From: Verrucomicrobiota bacterium
GTDB lineage: Bacteria > Verrucomicrobiota > Verrucomicrobiia > Limisphaerales > JADLHS01
Direction of reading: 5' to 3'
DNA length: 64,000 bases
Assembly (NCBI GenBank): GCA_029573725.1
Contig: JAKQDQ010000178.1
Location: forward strand, 1-64,000
Both the position numbers and the translations under genes were made by a program. Numbering within the stretch: the first letter of the stretch is position 1; every line of letters begins with the position of its first letter. Of this stretch, positions 15,810 to 25,363 are shown piece after piece. The notes under the pieces are model-generated. The model searched no databases, was not told where the DNA came from, and saw nothing but the letters and a program-made list of their open reading frames with translations.

Positions 15810-18251
15810 ATGATCGCCCGTGTCAGTCTGGAAATCGCCCTCCGCAAGGAGTTTGATTATTTCATCCCGCCGGAACTGGCGGGCAAAGTGGACGCGGGCA
15901 GCCGCGTGCAGGTGCCGTTCGGCCCACGCAAGGTCATGGGCGTGGTCACCGCCATCGCGGAGGAATCGGCGCACGCGAAACTCAAGCCGATCATCAAAGT
16001 CATCGGCGCGCAAACGCTCGTCACACCCAAGGTGCTCAAGCTCGCGCGCTGGATTGCGGAGTACTATTGTTGCGCGCCGGAGATTGCGCTCAAGAGTGTG
16101 CTGCCCGAAGTGGTGCGCCGCGAGGAATCCGGCTGGCGCGAACGGTTATTCGTGCGCGCCTTGCCGTTGAACGGGGAATTTCCCAAGCTCCCGAAACGCC
16201 AGCAGGAAGTTTGGAACATCGTCGAGGAACGGCGCGAATTGCCGCTCGCCGAATTGCTCGAACTGGCCGAAACCACCGCATCCACCGTGCGGCGGCTGGA
16301 GGATCGCGGGTTGGTGGAAATTTCCCCGCAGATTTCCGAACGTGATCCGTACGCGCGCGAACACATCCTGCCGACGCAGCCATTGACGTTGAATCCAAGG
16401 CAGGCGGAGGCATTGAAGCAAATCGAGACGGCGATGCAGCCCGTTGAAGGTGGCGCTTCGAAAATGGCGGTGGAAGCGCCCCGCGTCCCGGCCTCCGCCT
16501 CCTTGCGCGCCACCGCGCAGCGCGGAGAGGGGGACAAGCCCGCCGCCCGCCGCCCGCCGCCCGCCGCCACGTTGTTGCTGCACGGCGTCACCGGCAGCGG
16601 CAAGACGGAGATTTACCTGCAAGCCATCGCCCACGCGCTCGCCCAGGGCAAGGGCGCGATTGTGCTCGTGCCGGAAATCTCGCTCACGCCCCAGACCGTC
16701 GAGCGGTTCAAAGCGCGTTTCAGTTCCGGGCCGCAGCAAACCCTCGTCGCGGTTCTGCACAGTCATTTGTCGGCGGGCGAACGCCATGACGAGTGGCACA
16801 AAATCCGGCAGGGCCGGGCGCGGATTGTGATCGGGGCGCGGTCGGCGATTTTCGCGCCGGTCGCAGCGCTGGGACTGATCATTGTGGACGAGGAACACGA
16901 GCACACCTACAAGCAGGAGGAGTCGCCGCGCTATCACGCGCGCGACGTCGCCATCATGCGCGGGCAGATGGAAGGGGCTGTGGTGGTGCTCGGGTCCGCC
17001 ACGCCGTCGCTGGAAAGTTATTACAATTGCCAGCGAGGCAAGTTCACCCTGTTGACCCTGCCCGAGCGGGTGGACGATCAAAAAATGCCGTTGGTGCGGG
17101 TGGTGGACATGCGCCAGGCCGCGCGCAAGGAGAAGGGCAACTTGATCTTTTCACCGCAACTCAAGGAGGCCATCACCCAACGGCTGGAGCGGGGTGAGCA
17201 AACCATCCTGTTCCTCAACCGGCGCGGCTATTCGGCGGCGCTGCAGTGCGCGCAGTGCGGTTACGTTTGCGAATGCCCGAATTGCTCGCTCGCCCTGACG
17301 TATCACCGCGCCGAAGCCTTGTTGCGCTGCCATCTCTGCGGTTACCACGCGCCCGTGCCCAAGCGCTGCCCGAACGAAAAATGCCGCAACCCGGCATTCC
17401 GCTACTCGGGCCTGGGCACACAGAAGGTGGAGGAGGTCCTGGGCAAACTGTTTCCCCGCGCCCGGGTCAAACGCATGGACGCCGACGTCATGAAGCGCAA
17501 GGAGGATTACCGGCGCGTGCTGGGCGATTTTCGCGCCGGCAAAATTGATATCCTGCTCGGCACCCAGATGATTGCCAAGGGGCTGCATTTTCCCAACGTC
17601 ACCCTGGTGGGGATCATCCACGCCGACCTGGCTTTGAACCGGCCGGATTTTCGCGCAGGCGAGCGCACCTTCCAGTTGCTCACCCAGGTGGCGGGGCGCG
17701 CCGGGCGCGGGGACGTGGAGGGCGAGGTGTTCGTGCAGGCCTTTGCGCCGTATCATCCGGCGATTCAATACGCCCGCCGGCACGATTTCACCGGGTTTTA
17801 CGCGCAGGAGTTGGAATTCCGCCAACAGCTCCAATATCCGCCACTCCGCCGTGTGGCCCTGCTGACGCTCAAGGGGCGCAATGAACAAAAGGTCCAACTT
17901 GCCGCCGAACATGTGTACCAGCACCTGGCCGCGCTGCGCGAACCGCGCGCCCCGCGCGAAGCCCCGGGTCAACCCGCCGCGGAAACTGCATCGTTGTTTG
18001 CCGCCCCTCCGTCCGGGTGGGATCCTCCACCGCCCGCGCCCGCGCCCGCCGCTCCGCTCCGTGATTTGATCATCGCCGGGCCCGCACCGGCCCCGCTGTT
18101 GCGCGCGGCGACGTTTTATCGCCACCAAATCATGTTGCGCACGCGGGAGATGACGCGGTTGAGCCGTGAATTGGCGCGCCTGGTTCGGGATTTGGCGCTG
18201 CCGGATGAGGTGACGTTGACGGTGGATGTTGACGCGGTGGATTTTTCGTGA
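15810..18251 (+). CDS. priA: primosomal protein N' (replication restart helicase PriA)
   Basis: 813 residues. PriA reloads the replicative helicase at stalled forks. The N-terminal 3'-DNA-binding domain starts ARVSLEIALRKEFDYFIPPE with PFGPRKVMGVV. Walker A is HGVTGSGKTEIYLQAI, then LVPEISLTPQ, DEAH-box IIVDEEHEHTYKQEE, RYHARDVAIMR and LGSATPSLES. The zinc-binding cysteines follow (CAQCGYVCECPNC, RCHLCGYHAPVPKRCPNEKC), then helicase motif VI VAGRAGRGDVEGEV. Two unusual insertions stand out: ~45 residues rich in Ala, Arg and Pro directly before Walker A, and a Pro/Ala-rich segment at ~710-745. Both are encoded by repeat-like GC-rich DNA. I start at ATG 15810, which gives the canonical N-terminus. 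It lies downstream of the IS3 element. Confidence 0.95.
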   Translation: MIARVSLEIALRKEFDYFIPPELAGKVDAGSRVQVPFGPRKVMGVVTAIAEESAHAKLKPIIKVIGAQTLVTPKVLKLARWIAEYYCCAPEIALKSVLPEVVRREESGWRERLFVRALPLNGEFPKLPKRQQEVWNIVEERRELPLAELLELAETTASTVRRLEDRGLVEISPQISERDPYAREHILPTQPLTLNPRQAEALKQIETAMQPVEGGASKMAVEAPRVPASASLRATAQRGEGDKPAARRPPPAATLLLHGVTGSGKTEIYLQAIAHALAQGKGAIVLVPEISLTPQTVERFKARFSSGPQQTLVAVLHSHLSAGERHDEWHKIRQGRARIVIGARSAIFAPVAALGLIIVDEEHEHTYKQEESPRYHARDVAIMRGQMEGAVVVLGSATPSLESYYNCQRGKFTLLTLPERVDDQKMPLVRVVDMRQAARKEKGNLIFSPQLKEAITQRLERGEQTILFLNRRGYSAALQCAQCGYVCECPNCSLALTYHRAEALLRCHLCGYHAPVPKRCPNEKCRNPAFRYSGLGTQKVEEVLGKLFPRARVKRMDADVMKRKEDYRRVLGDFRAGKIDILLGTQMIAKGLHFPNVTLVGIIHADLALNRPDFRAGERTFQLLTQVAGRAGRGDVEGEVFVQAFAPYHPAIQYARRHDFTGFYAQELEFRQQLQYPPLRRVALLTLKGRNEQKVQLAAEHVYQHLAALREPRAPREAPGQPAAETASLFAAPPSGWDPPPPAPAPAAPLRDLIIAGPAPAPLLRAATFYRHQIMLRTREMTRLSRELARLVRDLALPDEVTLTVDVDAVDFS

Positions 18252-18297
18252 CCGCCGCCGGGTGCAGGGTTTCCTGCCGGGGCTCCGGCGCGGCGGC

Positions 18298-19140
18298 TCA
18301 CTCCGGCGCCGATGAGCGTTGAATCAGCCAGACCACATCGCGGTTGTCGCTCACGATTTTTCCGGTAAAATCAACGCGACGCACCGGCGTCACCGTGCTG
18401 TCCCGGCCGCCCGTCACCAACCACCGCCGGATCTCGCTGTGGCCGTCCACGAAATTGAACCCGCAACGGCCCGCGTGCTGGCTGCCGGGCAAATCCCGCC
18501 AGTAGTTTGGATTGGTAACCTCACTCACCATCCACCCGTCATTGATGCTGTCGGGATGCTCGTCCACCATCATCCAGAGTTCGGTGGGTTTGGGCAACAC
18601 CACCGCCGAAAGCCGATGATACACCCGCCAGCCCGGGTACGGCGTCGGTGCCGGGTGGCCGCCGGCGCTCGCGTTGCCGACGAACGCATTCATCGCCACG
18701 CTCCGGCAACGCGGCTGATAACCCGCCCCCGCGCGGCCCGGCATCAAATCCGCCGGACATTTGTACACGCCCGGATTTCGCGCATAAGGTCCGAGCACCC
18801 CGCTGAGCATCAAACGTGTATTGGTGTTTTCCAGGCCGCCCGTCCAATCCATCCTGCCCTGAACCCAACCGCCCGGCTGACTGCCCGAAATGTTCGGCGG
18901 CAGAAAGTCACTGGCATCGCCGGCATACAGGTGTGCCGCCATGCCGAGCTGCCGCAGATTGTTGAGGCAGGAAATGGCGCGCGCCTTTTCCTTGGCCTGG
19001 CCCAGGGCCGGAAGCAGCATGGCCGCCAGGATGGCAATGATGGCAATCACCACCAGCAGTTCAATCAGGGTAAAAGCACGTCGCCGGGCCGGCCGGACCG
19101 CCCCGGAGGTGTGACTCATTTCATTCGTCCCGCGTTTCAT
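18298..19140 (-). CDS. prepilin-type protein, H-X9-DG class
   Basis: 280 residues. [20 protein letters not shown] is a class III (prepilin peptidase) leader and transmembrane helix. It continues [20 protein letters not shown] and [15 protein letters not shown], standard for the verrucomicrobial prepilin family. The globular part includes [15 protein letters not shown] and ends with the H-X9-DG motif ([20 protein letters not shown]). Known: processed by a PilD-like peptidase and assembled by a type II/IV-pilus-like system; the substrate role of most copies is unknown. It lies 221 bases downstream of the polysaccharide operon in the same direction and may be co-transcribed. ATG 19119 is an alternative start. 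Confidence 0.9.
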   Translation of the reverse strand: MKRGTNEMSHTSGAVRPARRRAFTLIELLVVIAIIAILAAMLLPALGQAKEKARAISCLNNLRQLGMAAHLYAGDASDFLPPNISGSQPGGWVQGRMDWTGGLENTNTRLMLSGVLGPYARNPGVYKCPADLMPGRAGAGYQPRCRSVAMNAFVGNASAGGHPAPTPYPGWRVYHRLSAVVLPKPTELWMMVDEHPDSINDGWMVSEVTNPNYWRDLPGSQHAGRCGFNFVDGHSEIRRWLVTGGRDSTVTPVRRVDFTGKIVSDNRDVVWLIQRSSAPE

Positions 19141-19361
19141 GCCCGCCTTTCACCAGCCAATGTGGCATCGCGAAATTGCGCCCACCCAACCTCCCGAGGC
19201 GGCGCCGCCCGGCGTGGATCGGTGGTTGGCGCAGTTGTATCAGGTTCTGCGGCTGGTTGACCAACATATTTTCCCCGGTTTTGCCGCCCGGCAGCCGCGC
19301 CCTCCGGGCTCCACCAGAAAGGCGGGGGGCTGGCAGCCCGCACCTCCCCGTGGGGGAGAAC

Positions 19362-21563
19362 TCATCGCCGCGGGCCCACCGTCTGCATGCGCAGCGGTTG
19401 AAAGCCAAGTCGGAAGGCCGGGGATCCGGGCTGGAGCCGGAAATCATCCTGCGCCGGAGCCACAAAGAGCGGATCGGCGATGAGCGAATGTTGATCGTGG
19501 CCGCGGGCGCGCCATCGGTCCCAGGTCGTCCCGGCAAACTTCATCCCGGCGGGATGCTTGGCCAGACGCGTGTCCCAGTAAACGTTGTAGTCGAGGATGA
19601 ATTGATCGTTCTTCCAGGTGCTTCCCAGCAGCACGCCTTGATCGAAGTACACGATGTTGTTGGTGAAGCTGAAGCTCAGATGATCCTCGTCGCGCGAACG
19701 CTGGAGCTGCTGATCGCGCGCCAAGGCGAAGATGTTGTTCCGAATGATGTTCGTCTCGCCGTAGTGCTGGTGGAAGCCGCCGTGCGTGGTGCGATACACC
19801 AGGTTGCTCTCGATGAGAATCCCGCTGCTGCCTTCGTCGGTGTAGATGCCCCAACCGCCGTATTTCGTCGCGGCCAGGTCGTGCCACAGATTGTTCACAA
19901 CGCGCGTGCCGGGTTGTTTGCCCAGCATGTAGATGCCGGCCATGTCGCTGAGCACCGGGCCATCGCCATCCGACTTTACGCCGATGTGATGAATGTGATT
20001 GAACTCGACGAGGTTGTTCGACGCGAGCGCCGGCCCGTAACCCCACGTCCATCCAATCGAAATGCCCGTGTAATAGAAGTCGTGGATGAGATTATGCGCG
20101 ATGCGGTTGTTGGGCGACTGTCCGATCCAGACCCCGATGGCGCTTTGAAAGGTTTTGCCGCCATCGTAGATCCGGCAATCGGAAATCTCGTTGGCTCCCG
20201 CCTGCTCGGCTGCGTCCTGGCGGAGGGTGGTTTCCCCGATCTTGATGCCGCCCGCGCCGAGATCGGTGAACGCGCAACGCGAAATCCGGTTGGACTGGCA
20301 GCCGCGCGCCAGTTCCAGGGCATACGTTCCGAGGTGGACGAAATGGCAGTTCTGGAACAGACCGTTGCGCACGCCTTCCCCCCACACCGCGCCGGGCACA
20401 CCCACGGCCGCTTGATTGAACCCGCCGACCTCACTGGTGCGTGCCGGCCAGCTTGCAGGCGCATTCGTGTCGTCCGGCCGGGCCAGATTCCACTCCGCGT
20501 GTGCAAAGGTGATGCCGCGCACCTCCACCCGCTCCACGAACCGGCCCGCTTCCGGCTGGCCTTCCAGCCGCAGCACTTGTGTCAAGACGGGGGCGATGGC
20601 TTCAATACGCTCCGGACGTTCACCAGGCATGGGTGCGTAGTAGAGCTTTCCGGCGGCAGCATCCAGATACCATTCGCCCGGCACATCCAGCGCTTCAAAC
20701 ACGTGCTCGATGTAATAGAGATCGCCCTTTTGAAGCTCGAACACCGAACGCTTGGCAAAGTTCACGATGTGCTGCGACTCGTCCACGCCCGTCACTGGCA
20801 ACCGCGACTCGACCCAGCGCGTCATGGCCACGACTTCGGCGTTCGTGACCGAGGGCCAGGCTTGCAAATCTCCCTTGCGGAATTGGAATCGTTTGTGGCC
20901 TTGAGTCCACTCCGCGGCTTTGTCAGGCAGGCTCATAATGCTGAAGTAACCCTGGTTCGGGTGCCGTGCGCGAACGCGCCGTTCGCCGTCGATCCACAAC
21001 TCGCGGAAAAACCAATTGCCATGGCTGGCCTCGGGGATTTCCGCAACCCACAGGTTCTTGCCGCCGGCGCGGGTTTCTTTCCATCCGGTGATTCGACGTC
21101 CGCCACTGATGATCGGCTGCTCGTCGGGATATGCCTGCCAGGACAAGGTGGAATCTTCGGGGCGCAGGACGATGGGGGCCTCCAGGAAATGAACGCCGTG
21201 CCGTTGATAGAGTTGAAAGCCGGTGGAGTCGCCCGATTGCCGGCGCTGGGCGCGGATGGCCCGGAGGGCGTGGGAGACGGTGGCAAAAGGGCCGTCGGTG
21301 CGCTCACGATTGGGCCCGGCCAGCCTGCCGCTCCAGGCGTCGTTGCCGTTGGTCGCCACGAAGAACGTGTGGCCGCCCGGCTCGGGAATTGCCGCCATTG
21401 CGGGCACCACCCCGGCCAGGCCGGCAAGTCCCGCTAGCAACAGTCCAAGCGTTTGGCGACGGCGTTGGCACCATGCGGGGCGCAGGGCGCGGCGTTGCAG
21501 GAGTGCGGGGACGGACCTCCAGTCCGGGTTGCGGGAAGGTGACCTCCGGCCGGATTGGTTCAT
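19362..21563 (-). CDS. secreted right-handed beta-helix protein (polysaccharide-active)
   Basis: 733 residues with a signal peptide ending near GVVPAMAAIPEPG. HTFFVATNGNDAWSGRLAGP is the entry motif of secreted parallel beta-helix enzymes acting on polysaccharides. It is followed by a beta-strand-rich region and by helix coils such as CQSNRISRCAFTDLGAGGIK, NRIAHNLIHDFYYTGISIGW, NNLVEFNHIHHIG and SGILIESNLVYRTTHGGFHQ, with the asparagine ladder typical of the fold. I see no decisive catalytic signature. The ATG at 21563 overlaps the stop of the upstream gene in ATGA, which fixes the start and shows operon structure. Likely role: breakdown of a plant- or alga-type polysaccharide together with the upstream GH2 and pectate-lyase-fold proteins. 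Confidence 0.85.
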   Translation of the reverse strand: MNQSGRRSPSRNPDWRSVPALLQRRALRPAWCQRRRQTLGLLLAGLAGLAGVVPAMAAIPEPGGHTFFVATNGNDAWSGRLAGPNRERTDGPFATVSHALRAIRAQRRQSGDSTGFQLYQRHGVHFLEAPIVLRPEDSTLSWQAYPDEQPIISGGRRITGWKETRAGGKNLWVAEIPEASHGNWFFRELWIDGERRVRARHPNQGYFSIMSLPDKAAEWTQGHKRFQFRKGDLQAWPSVTNAEVVAMTRWVESRLPVTGVDESQHIVNFAKRSVFELQKGDLYYIEHVFEALDVPGEWYLDAAAGKLYYAPMPGERPERIEAIAPVLTQVLRLEGQPEAGRFVERVEVRGITFAHAEWNLARPDDTNAPASWPARTSEVGGFNQAAVGVPGAVWGEGVRNGLFQNCHFVHLGTYALELARGCQSNRISRCAFTDLGAGGIKIGETTLRQDAAEQAGANEISDCRIYDGGKTFQSAIGVWIGQSPNNRIAHNLIHDFYYTGISIGWTWGYGPALASNNLVEFNHIHHIGVKSDGDGPVLSDMAGIYMLGKQPGTRVVNNLWHDLAATKYGGWGIYTDEGSSGILIESNLVYRTTHGGFHQHYGETNIIRNNIFALARDQQLQRSRDEDHLSFSFTNNIVYFDQGVLLGSTWKNDQFILDYNVYWDTRLAKHPAGMKFAGTTWDRWRARGHDQHSLIADPLFVAPAQDDFRLQPGSPAFRLGFQPLRMQTVGPRR

Positions 21564-22873
21564 GGTCGCACCTCGTCGTCGGCGGCGTTGTTGGCGATGA
21601 CCGCCCGTCCCTGGCTGTGGTTGCGGATCCGGCTTTGTCCGCGCAGCAGATTCCCGGTGATCACGGCGCGTTGCACGCCGCGGCTTAATTCGATCTGCGG
21701 CTTGTTCTCTTGAAACTCGCAGCCGCGCACGACCACGCTGCCGCTCTCGACCTGCAGCGCGGGCCGGCCTTCCTGGTTGCGATCCCACTGCACGAACGTG
21801 CAATCGCTGAAACCGACCGTGCCGGTGCCGGCGATCTTTGCGATTTGATTGCAGGGGCCCCAGAAAGCGGAATTGACGAAGCGCACACTGCCCACATTGT
21901 TCGGGCTCACGCGAACCATCGTCGGGTCGGGGCCGTGGAAGGAAACAAACTCGCCATTGGAAATCAACAACCCGATGCGCGAGCATTGTTCAACTTCCAG
22001 GGCCGTGTAGCAATCGTCCGCGCCGATGCCGAGGAAGTTCCCGTTGCAATCCCCCGATTTCGTTTTGATGAATTTGTAGCCGACGTTGTAGCCGAAGCAG
22101 AACGTGTTGAAGACGTATTGCCAGTCGCTCTTGCCGAAGATGAACGCCTCGCCGTGCTGTTGCTGCCATTCAAACAACCGGGGCTGCATGCTCCACCACG
22201 GATTGAAATGGACGTTTTCGATGCGGCCAATGTCGTAGATGTGGTCCACGTAGATGCCGCGCCGCAGCGGCTGGCCGTGAACGTCACGGATCAGGTGACG
22301 TTCATTCCGTGACGCATCAATGCCATTGTAGGGATTGAGCAACTCCACCGCGAGCACGGCGGGATTTTTGCCGCGCATGGCGATGGCATAAGGATATGCC
22401 TTTGGCGCGGCATCCACATTCTGTTCCGGATAGTAAATCACCACTCCCTTGAGCGTGCAGTTATGGTTCAGCGTGATGAATGGCGGGCCGTCTTCCTTGC
22501 CCGCGCTTCCGGTCACGAGAAACGTCGTCCCGTCGTCGGTTGGCTTTGGCAACCCGGCGTCGCGGATGCCGTTGTGGGCCGGCACGGATTCCCAGACGCC
22601 TTTCAAGGTGACAGCCGGAGGCACGTTGAGATGTCCCGCAAAGAAATAATTCCCGCGTGGGGCGTAAACCATTCCCCCTCCGGCCTGGCCCGCCGCGTCC
22701 AGTGCCTTCTGAAACGCGGCGGTGTCATCGGTGATCCCGTCCGCTTTCGCGCCGAAATCGAGCACGGAAAGCGGGTCCGCCGCGATGGCGGACGCGAGGC
22801 AGGTGGCGAGGAAAATTCCGGTCAGGCCGGGCTGCATGAAGCCTTTGCGGGATGGCAGGGGATGCGTGGTCAT
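21560..22873 (-). CDS. secreted pectate-lyase-superfamily (Pectate_lyase_3 / GH55-like) protein
   Basis: 437 residues, with a signal peptide ending near [29 protein letters not shown] and [19 protein letters not shown] are the hallmark start of the Pectate_lyase_3 beta-helix family (rhamnogalacturonase/GH55 type, phage tailspikes). Later coils include [35 protein letters not shown] and [20 protein letters not shown]. Substrate specificity cannot be read from the sequence. The start ATG overlaps the GH2 stop and the end overlaps the next start, each by four bases. The three genes are therefore tightly coupled and probably expressed in fixed ratio. Confidence 0.87.
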   Translation of the reverse strand: MTTHPLPSRKGFMQPGLTGIFLATCLASAIAADPLSVLDFGAKADGITDDTAAFQKALDAAGQAGGGMVYAPRGNYFFAGHLNVPPAVTLKGVWESVPAHNGIRDAGLPKPTDDGTTFLVTGSAGKEDGPPFITLNHNCTLKGVVIYYPEQNVDAAPKAYPYAIAMRGKNPAVLAVELLNPYNGIDASRNERHLIRDVHGQPLRRGIYVDHIYDIGRIENVHFNPWWSMQPRLFEWQQQHGEAFIFGKSDWQYVFNTFCFGYNVGYKFIKTKSGDCNGNFLGIGADDCYTALEVEQCSRIGLLISNGEFVSFHGPDPTMVRVSPNNVGSVRFVNSAFWGPCNQIAKIAGTGTVGFSDCTFVQWDRNQEGRPALQVESGSVVVRGCEFQENKPQIELSRGVQRAVITGNLLRGQSRIRNHSQGRAVIANNAADDEVRP

Positions 22874-24732
22874 TTTCCAGCGGCGGCGCGGTTGGCTGAG
22901 CTGACGGCGGCGGCGTCCATTTTAAGGATGGCGCGATCGTAAGTCAGCAAGCCGTTGACTTCGACTTCCACGTCGGTGGTCTGGGTGTAGATGCCGGCTG
23001 AGAGCCCGTCGGTTTGGGTCAACGGGGTCAACTTTTGCAGCAAATCCACATAGGCGGCGGTCAATTCGGTGGCGTTGGTAAAACTGCGATAGCCCCAATT
23101 TTTTTCGTCCTGCCAGGTATGGCCCTTGACCGGCAGCCCCAGACCGCCGAACTCGCCGAGCACCCTGGCGCGATCGGTCACCTGGAGCGGCAGACCGGGG
23201 CCGGGATACTGATGATGATCAATCAGGTCGCCGGCGGGGAAGTGGTTGCCGCCACTGGGCCCGTCCACCAGACGGGAGGGATCAAGCTGTCTGGTGAGAT
23301 TCAAAATGCGCACGGTGTCAAACTGTCCCCAGCCCTCATTGAACGGCACCCACACCACAAGGCTCGGGTGGTTGTAGCGTCCGGCGATGAGCGCCTTGAG
23401 TTCGCGCTCATAAATTGCCGCCGACTCGGGGGTGCGCTGCATCTCTTCCCCATCGTAACCGCTTGGGCCTTTCCACCTGGCGCTCTTGTCACCGCTGGGC
23501 ATGTCCTGCCAGACCAGCAGTCCGAGTTTGTCGCACCAATAATACCAGCGTTCCGGCTCCACCTTCACATGCTTGCGGACCATGTTGAAGCCGAGTTGCT
23601 TCGTCATTTCAATGTCGTAACGCAGCGCCGCATCCGTCGGCGCGGTGTATAGCCCATCCGGCCAGAACCCCTGATCCAGCGGTCCCAACTGAAAATAGGG
23701 CCGATTGTTCAGGCACATGCGGAGAAAGCCGTTTGCGTCCTTGCCCAGCGAAATTTTGCGCATGCCAAAATAGGAGTTCACCTCGTCCACCTTTTTGCCG
23801 TCTGCGAACAACGTGACGCGCAGGTCATACAGGTGTGGCGATTCGGGGGACCAGAGTCTGGCCTCCGGCACGGCGAGCGTGAGGCTGGGCAGGATTTGCG
23901 GCGGGAGCGAGCGGGTGGAAATCATTTGTTCCACCTCGCCCTCCCTCACGACGCGCCGGCCGTCCCGCACCTGCACTTTGAGCGTCATCTTCCCGTTGCC
24001 GCCGATGCCCCGCGCCTGAACCGTGACCGCCCCCGCATCCACGTCGGGGGTGATCTTCAACTCCTGGAGATGGGCCGGCGCGACGGGTTCGAGCCACACG
24101 GTCTGCCAGATGCCGCTCGTGGGCGTGTACCAAATGCCGTTGGGCTCGCGCACCTGCTTGCCGCGCGGCTGCGGACCGGCATCGGTCGGATCCCAAACCG
24201 CCACGACAATTTCCTGTTCGCCCCTGGGGCGGAGAGCGCCGGTAAGGTCGCAACTGAAACCGTCGTAGCCGCCGCGGTGCGTGCCCACTTCCTGGCCGTT
24301 GACCCAGACCGTCGCCTCCCAATCCACCGCGCCGAAGTGGAGCAGCACTTGTTTGCCCTTCCACAGGCGCGGCAGTTTGAACGTGCGGCGATACCACAGC
24401 CGCTGGGTGGCATCCACACGCCGCATCACTCCGGAGAGCGCGGATTCGACCGGGAACGGCACAAGGATTTGCCCCTCCCAGGTGCGGGGTTGGGGCGCCG
24501 CTTTGGGGGTGATGGCATAGTCCCACAAGCCATTCAGGTTGTGCCAGGTTTTGCGCACCATCTGCGGACGCGGGTATTCCGGATGCGCATTGTGCGGCGA
24601 CACCTCCGCCGCCCAGCGTGTCAGCAGGGGGCCGGAGGCCGGATGCCAGGACTCCGCCGCCGCCAGGGCGGAGGCACCGCTCAGAAGGGCGAGACTAATG
24701 AGGCCCCATCGTTTTCGTAGTGTGCTTTGCAT
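22870..24732 (-). CDS. secreted glycoside hydrolase family 2 protein
   Basis: 620 residues, signal peptide [14 protein letters not shown]. Domains: a sugar-binding jelly roll (~50-220: [22 protein letters not shown] then [20 protein letters not shown]), an immunoglobulin-like linker domain (~220-330), then the TIM barrel. [14 protein letters not shown] holds the acid/base Glu and [14 protein letters not shown] the likely nucleophile Glu, so it should be active. GH2 covers beta-galactosidases, -mannosidases, -glucuronidases and arabinosidases; the exact substrate is not deducible. I place the start at ATG 24732, directly before the signal peptide; the frame is open to 24783. It is the first gene of the three-gene polysaccharide operon. 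Confidence 0.9.
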   Translation of the reverse strand: MQSTLRKRWGLISLALLSGASALAAAESWHPASGPLLTRWAAEVSPHNAHPEYPRPQMVRKTWHNLNGLWDYAITPKAAPQPRTWEGQILVPFPVESALSGVMRRVDATQRLWYRRTFKLPRLWKGKQVLLHFGAVDWEATVWVNGQEVGTHRGGYDGFSCDLTGALRPRGEQEIVVAVWDPTDAGPQPRGKQVREPNGIWYTPTSGIWQTVWLEPVAPAHLQELKITPDVDAGAVTVQARGIGGNGKMTLKVQVRDGRRVVREGEVEQMISTRSLPPQILPSLTLAVPEARLWSPESPHLYDLRVTLFADGKKVDEVNSYFGMRKISLGKDANGFLRMCLNNRPYFQLGPLDQGFWPDGLYTAPTDAALRYDIEMTKQLGFNMVRKHVKVEPERWYYWCDKLGLLVWQDMPSGDKSARWKGPSGYDGEEMQRTPESAAIYERELKALIAGRYNHPSLVVWVPFNEGWGQFDTVRILNLTRQLDPSRLVDGPSGGNHFPAGDLIDHHQYPGPGLPLQVTDRARVLGEFGGLGLPVKGHTWQDEKNWGYRSFTNATELTAAYVDLLQKLTPLTQTDGLSAGIYTQTTDVEVEVNGLLTYDRAILKMDAAAVSSANRAAAGK

Positions 24733-24783
24733 AAAGTTGGGTGATGTTTCCCCGCGCCGACCGACCGGAATGCAGGCCCGCAT

Positions 24784-25104
24784 CGGCGAACCCGCCAGAC
24801 GCCGTGCATGACCGGCGGCCGGTGCAAATGGGGGCCGGCGGCCCGGTCGGTGTCAAAAAATAAACCGCGATGATTTGCATGGCCGTCTCAATCGTTTACG
24901 TCGCGCGCGGCTTCAGCCTGAACCGGTGCATTAAACCGGAGGGCACAAAGCCAAGTCAAGGAATGCTCGGGGAAGCTTTTTGAGTTGTCAGAAAAAGATT
25001 TTGGCGTAGGATGAGAGTGCAGCAAGAGATTGGCACCCGGGGTGCAGGACGCCAGACAAGCGGGAATCGCTCTTTGGAATCAAAATTTCGGACGAGGGAA
25101 TTTG
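24784..25104. other. intergenic leader region between the GH2 operon and the 6S-like RNA
   Basis: AT-richer stretch with no coding potential. The minus strand carries TTTTTTGACACCGACC (around 24850), which could be a -35 element for the GH2 operon, but I see no good -10 at the right distance. The plus strand must carry a promoter if the structured RNA downstream is transcribed from here; I could not identify a convincing one. Confidence 0.35.
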
Positions 25105-25275
25105 CCCTGCCTTGTGCGTGATTCGTAACGGAATCCTTGAACCGTAATAAATACGAAATCCTGGTGTGCGTCCGCGTGACCACCGACAGGCCTTGACTGG
25201 AAGTCGAACGTCTCCCGGCAAACACCACAAGTTGAACTCAACTTGTTCAAAGGAATTGTTACACACGGCAATGGT
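25105..25275 (+). ncRNA. ssrS: candidate 6S RNA
   Basis: A non-coding stretch folds into one long interrupted rod. Outer closing helix: UGCC-U-UGUG (25108-25116) with CACACGGCA (25262-25270), one mismatch. Middle helix: 25126-25142 with 25245-25261 (UAAC/GUUA, UCC/GGA, UUGAAC/GUUCAA, small bulges). A central open region follows: 25143-25161 on the 5' side, and on the 3' side a small hairpin CAAGTT...AACTTG (25228-25245). The apical arm starts UGGUGU/ACACCA (25162-25167 with 25222-25227). Closing stem, central bubble with a 3'-side hairpin and apical stem is the 6S RNA plan (an RNA that sequesters housekeeping RNA polymerase). From memory, 6S genes lie next to rarA in several phyla, and rarA is the next gene here. 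An intrinsic terminator follows at 25288. No sequence search was possible. Confidence 0.6.
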
Positions 25276-25287
25276 GGGGTGACTTTG

Positions 25288-25327
25288 ACGGGTGGCGCAT
25301 CGCCAGGAGGCGCGCCACCCGTTTTTC
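25288..25327 (+). terminator. Rho-independent terminator upstream of rarA
   Basis: ACGGGTGGCGC (25288-25298) and GCGCCACCCGT (25312-25322) form a perfect 11-bp GC-rich stem, followed by TTTTT and C. The T-run is only on the plus strand. No protein gene on that strand precedes it for more than 6 kb, so it must end a non-coding transcript or act as an attenuator for rarA, whose GTG begins 37 bases downstream. Confidence 0.85.
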
Positions 25328-25363
25328 ATTCCGGCGGTCCCGCCTTGCTGCTACGCTTGCACC

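Noticed and set aside
18252-18297. GC-rich inverted sequence between convergent priA and prepilin genes
   Set aside because: CCGCCG and CGGCGG can pair, but there is no T-run on either strand and the stem is imperfect, so I do not call a terminator.
19176-21437. 753-codon plus-strand open frame
   Set aside because: Antisense shadow of the beta-helix protein gene, which has a signal peptide, family motifs and ATGA coupling.
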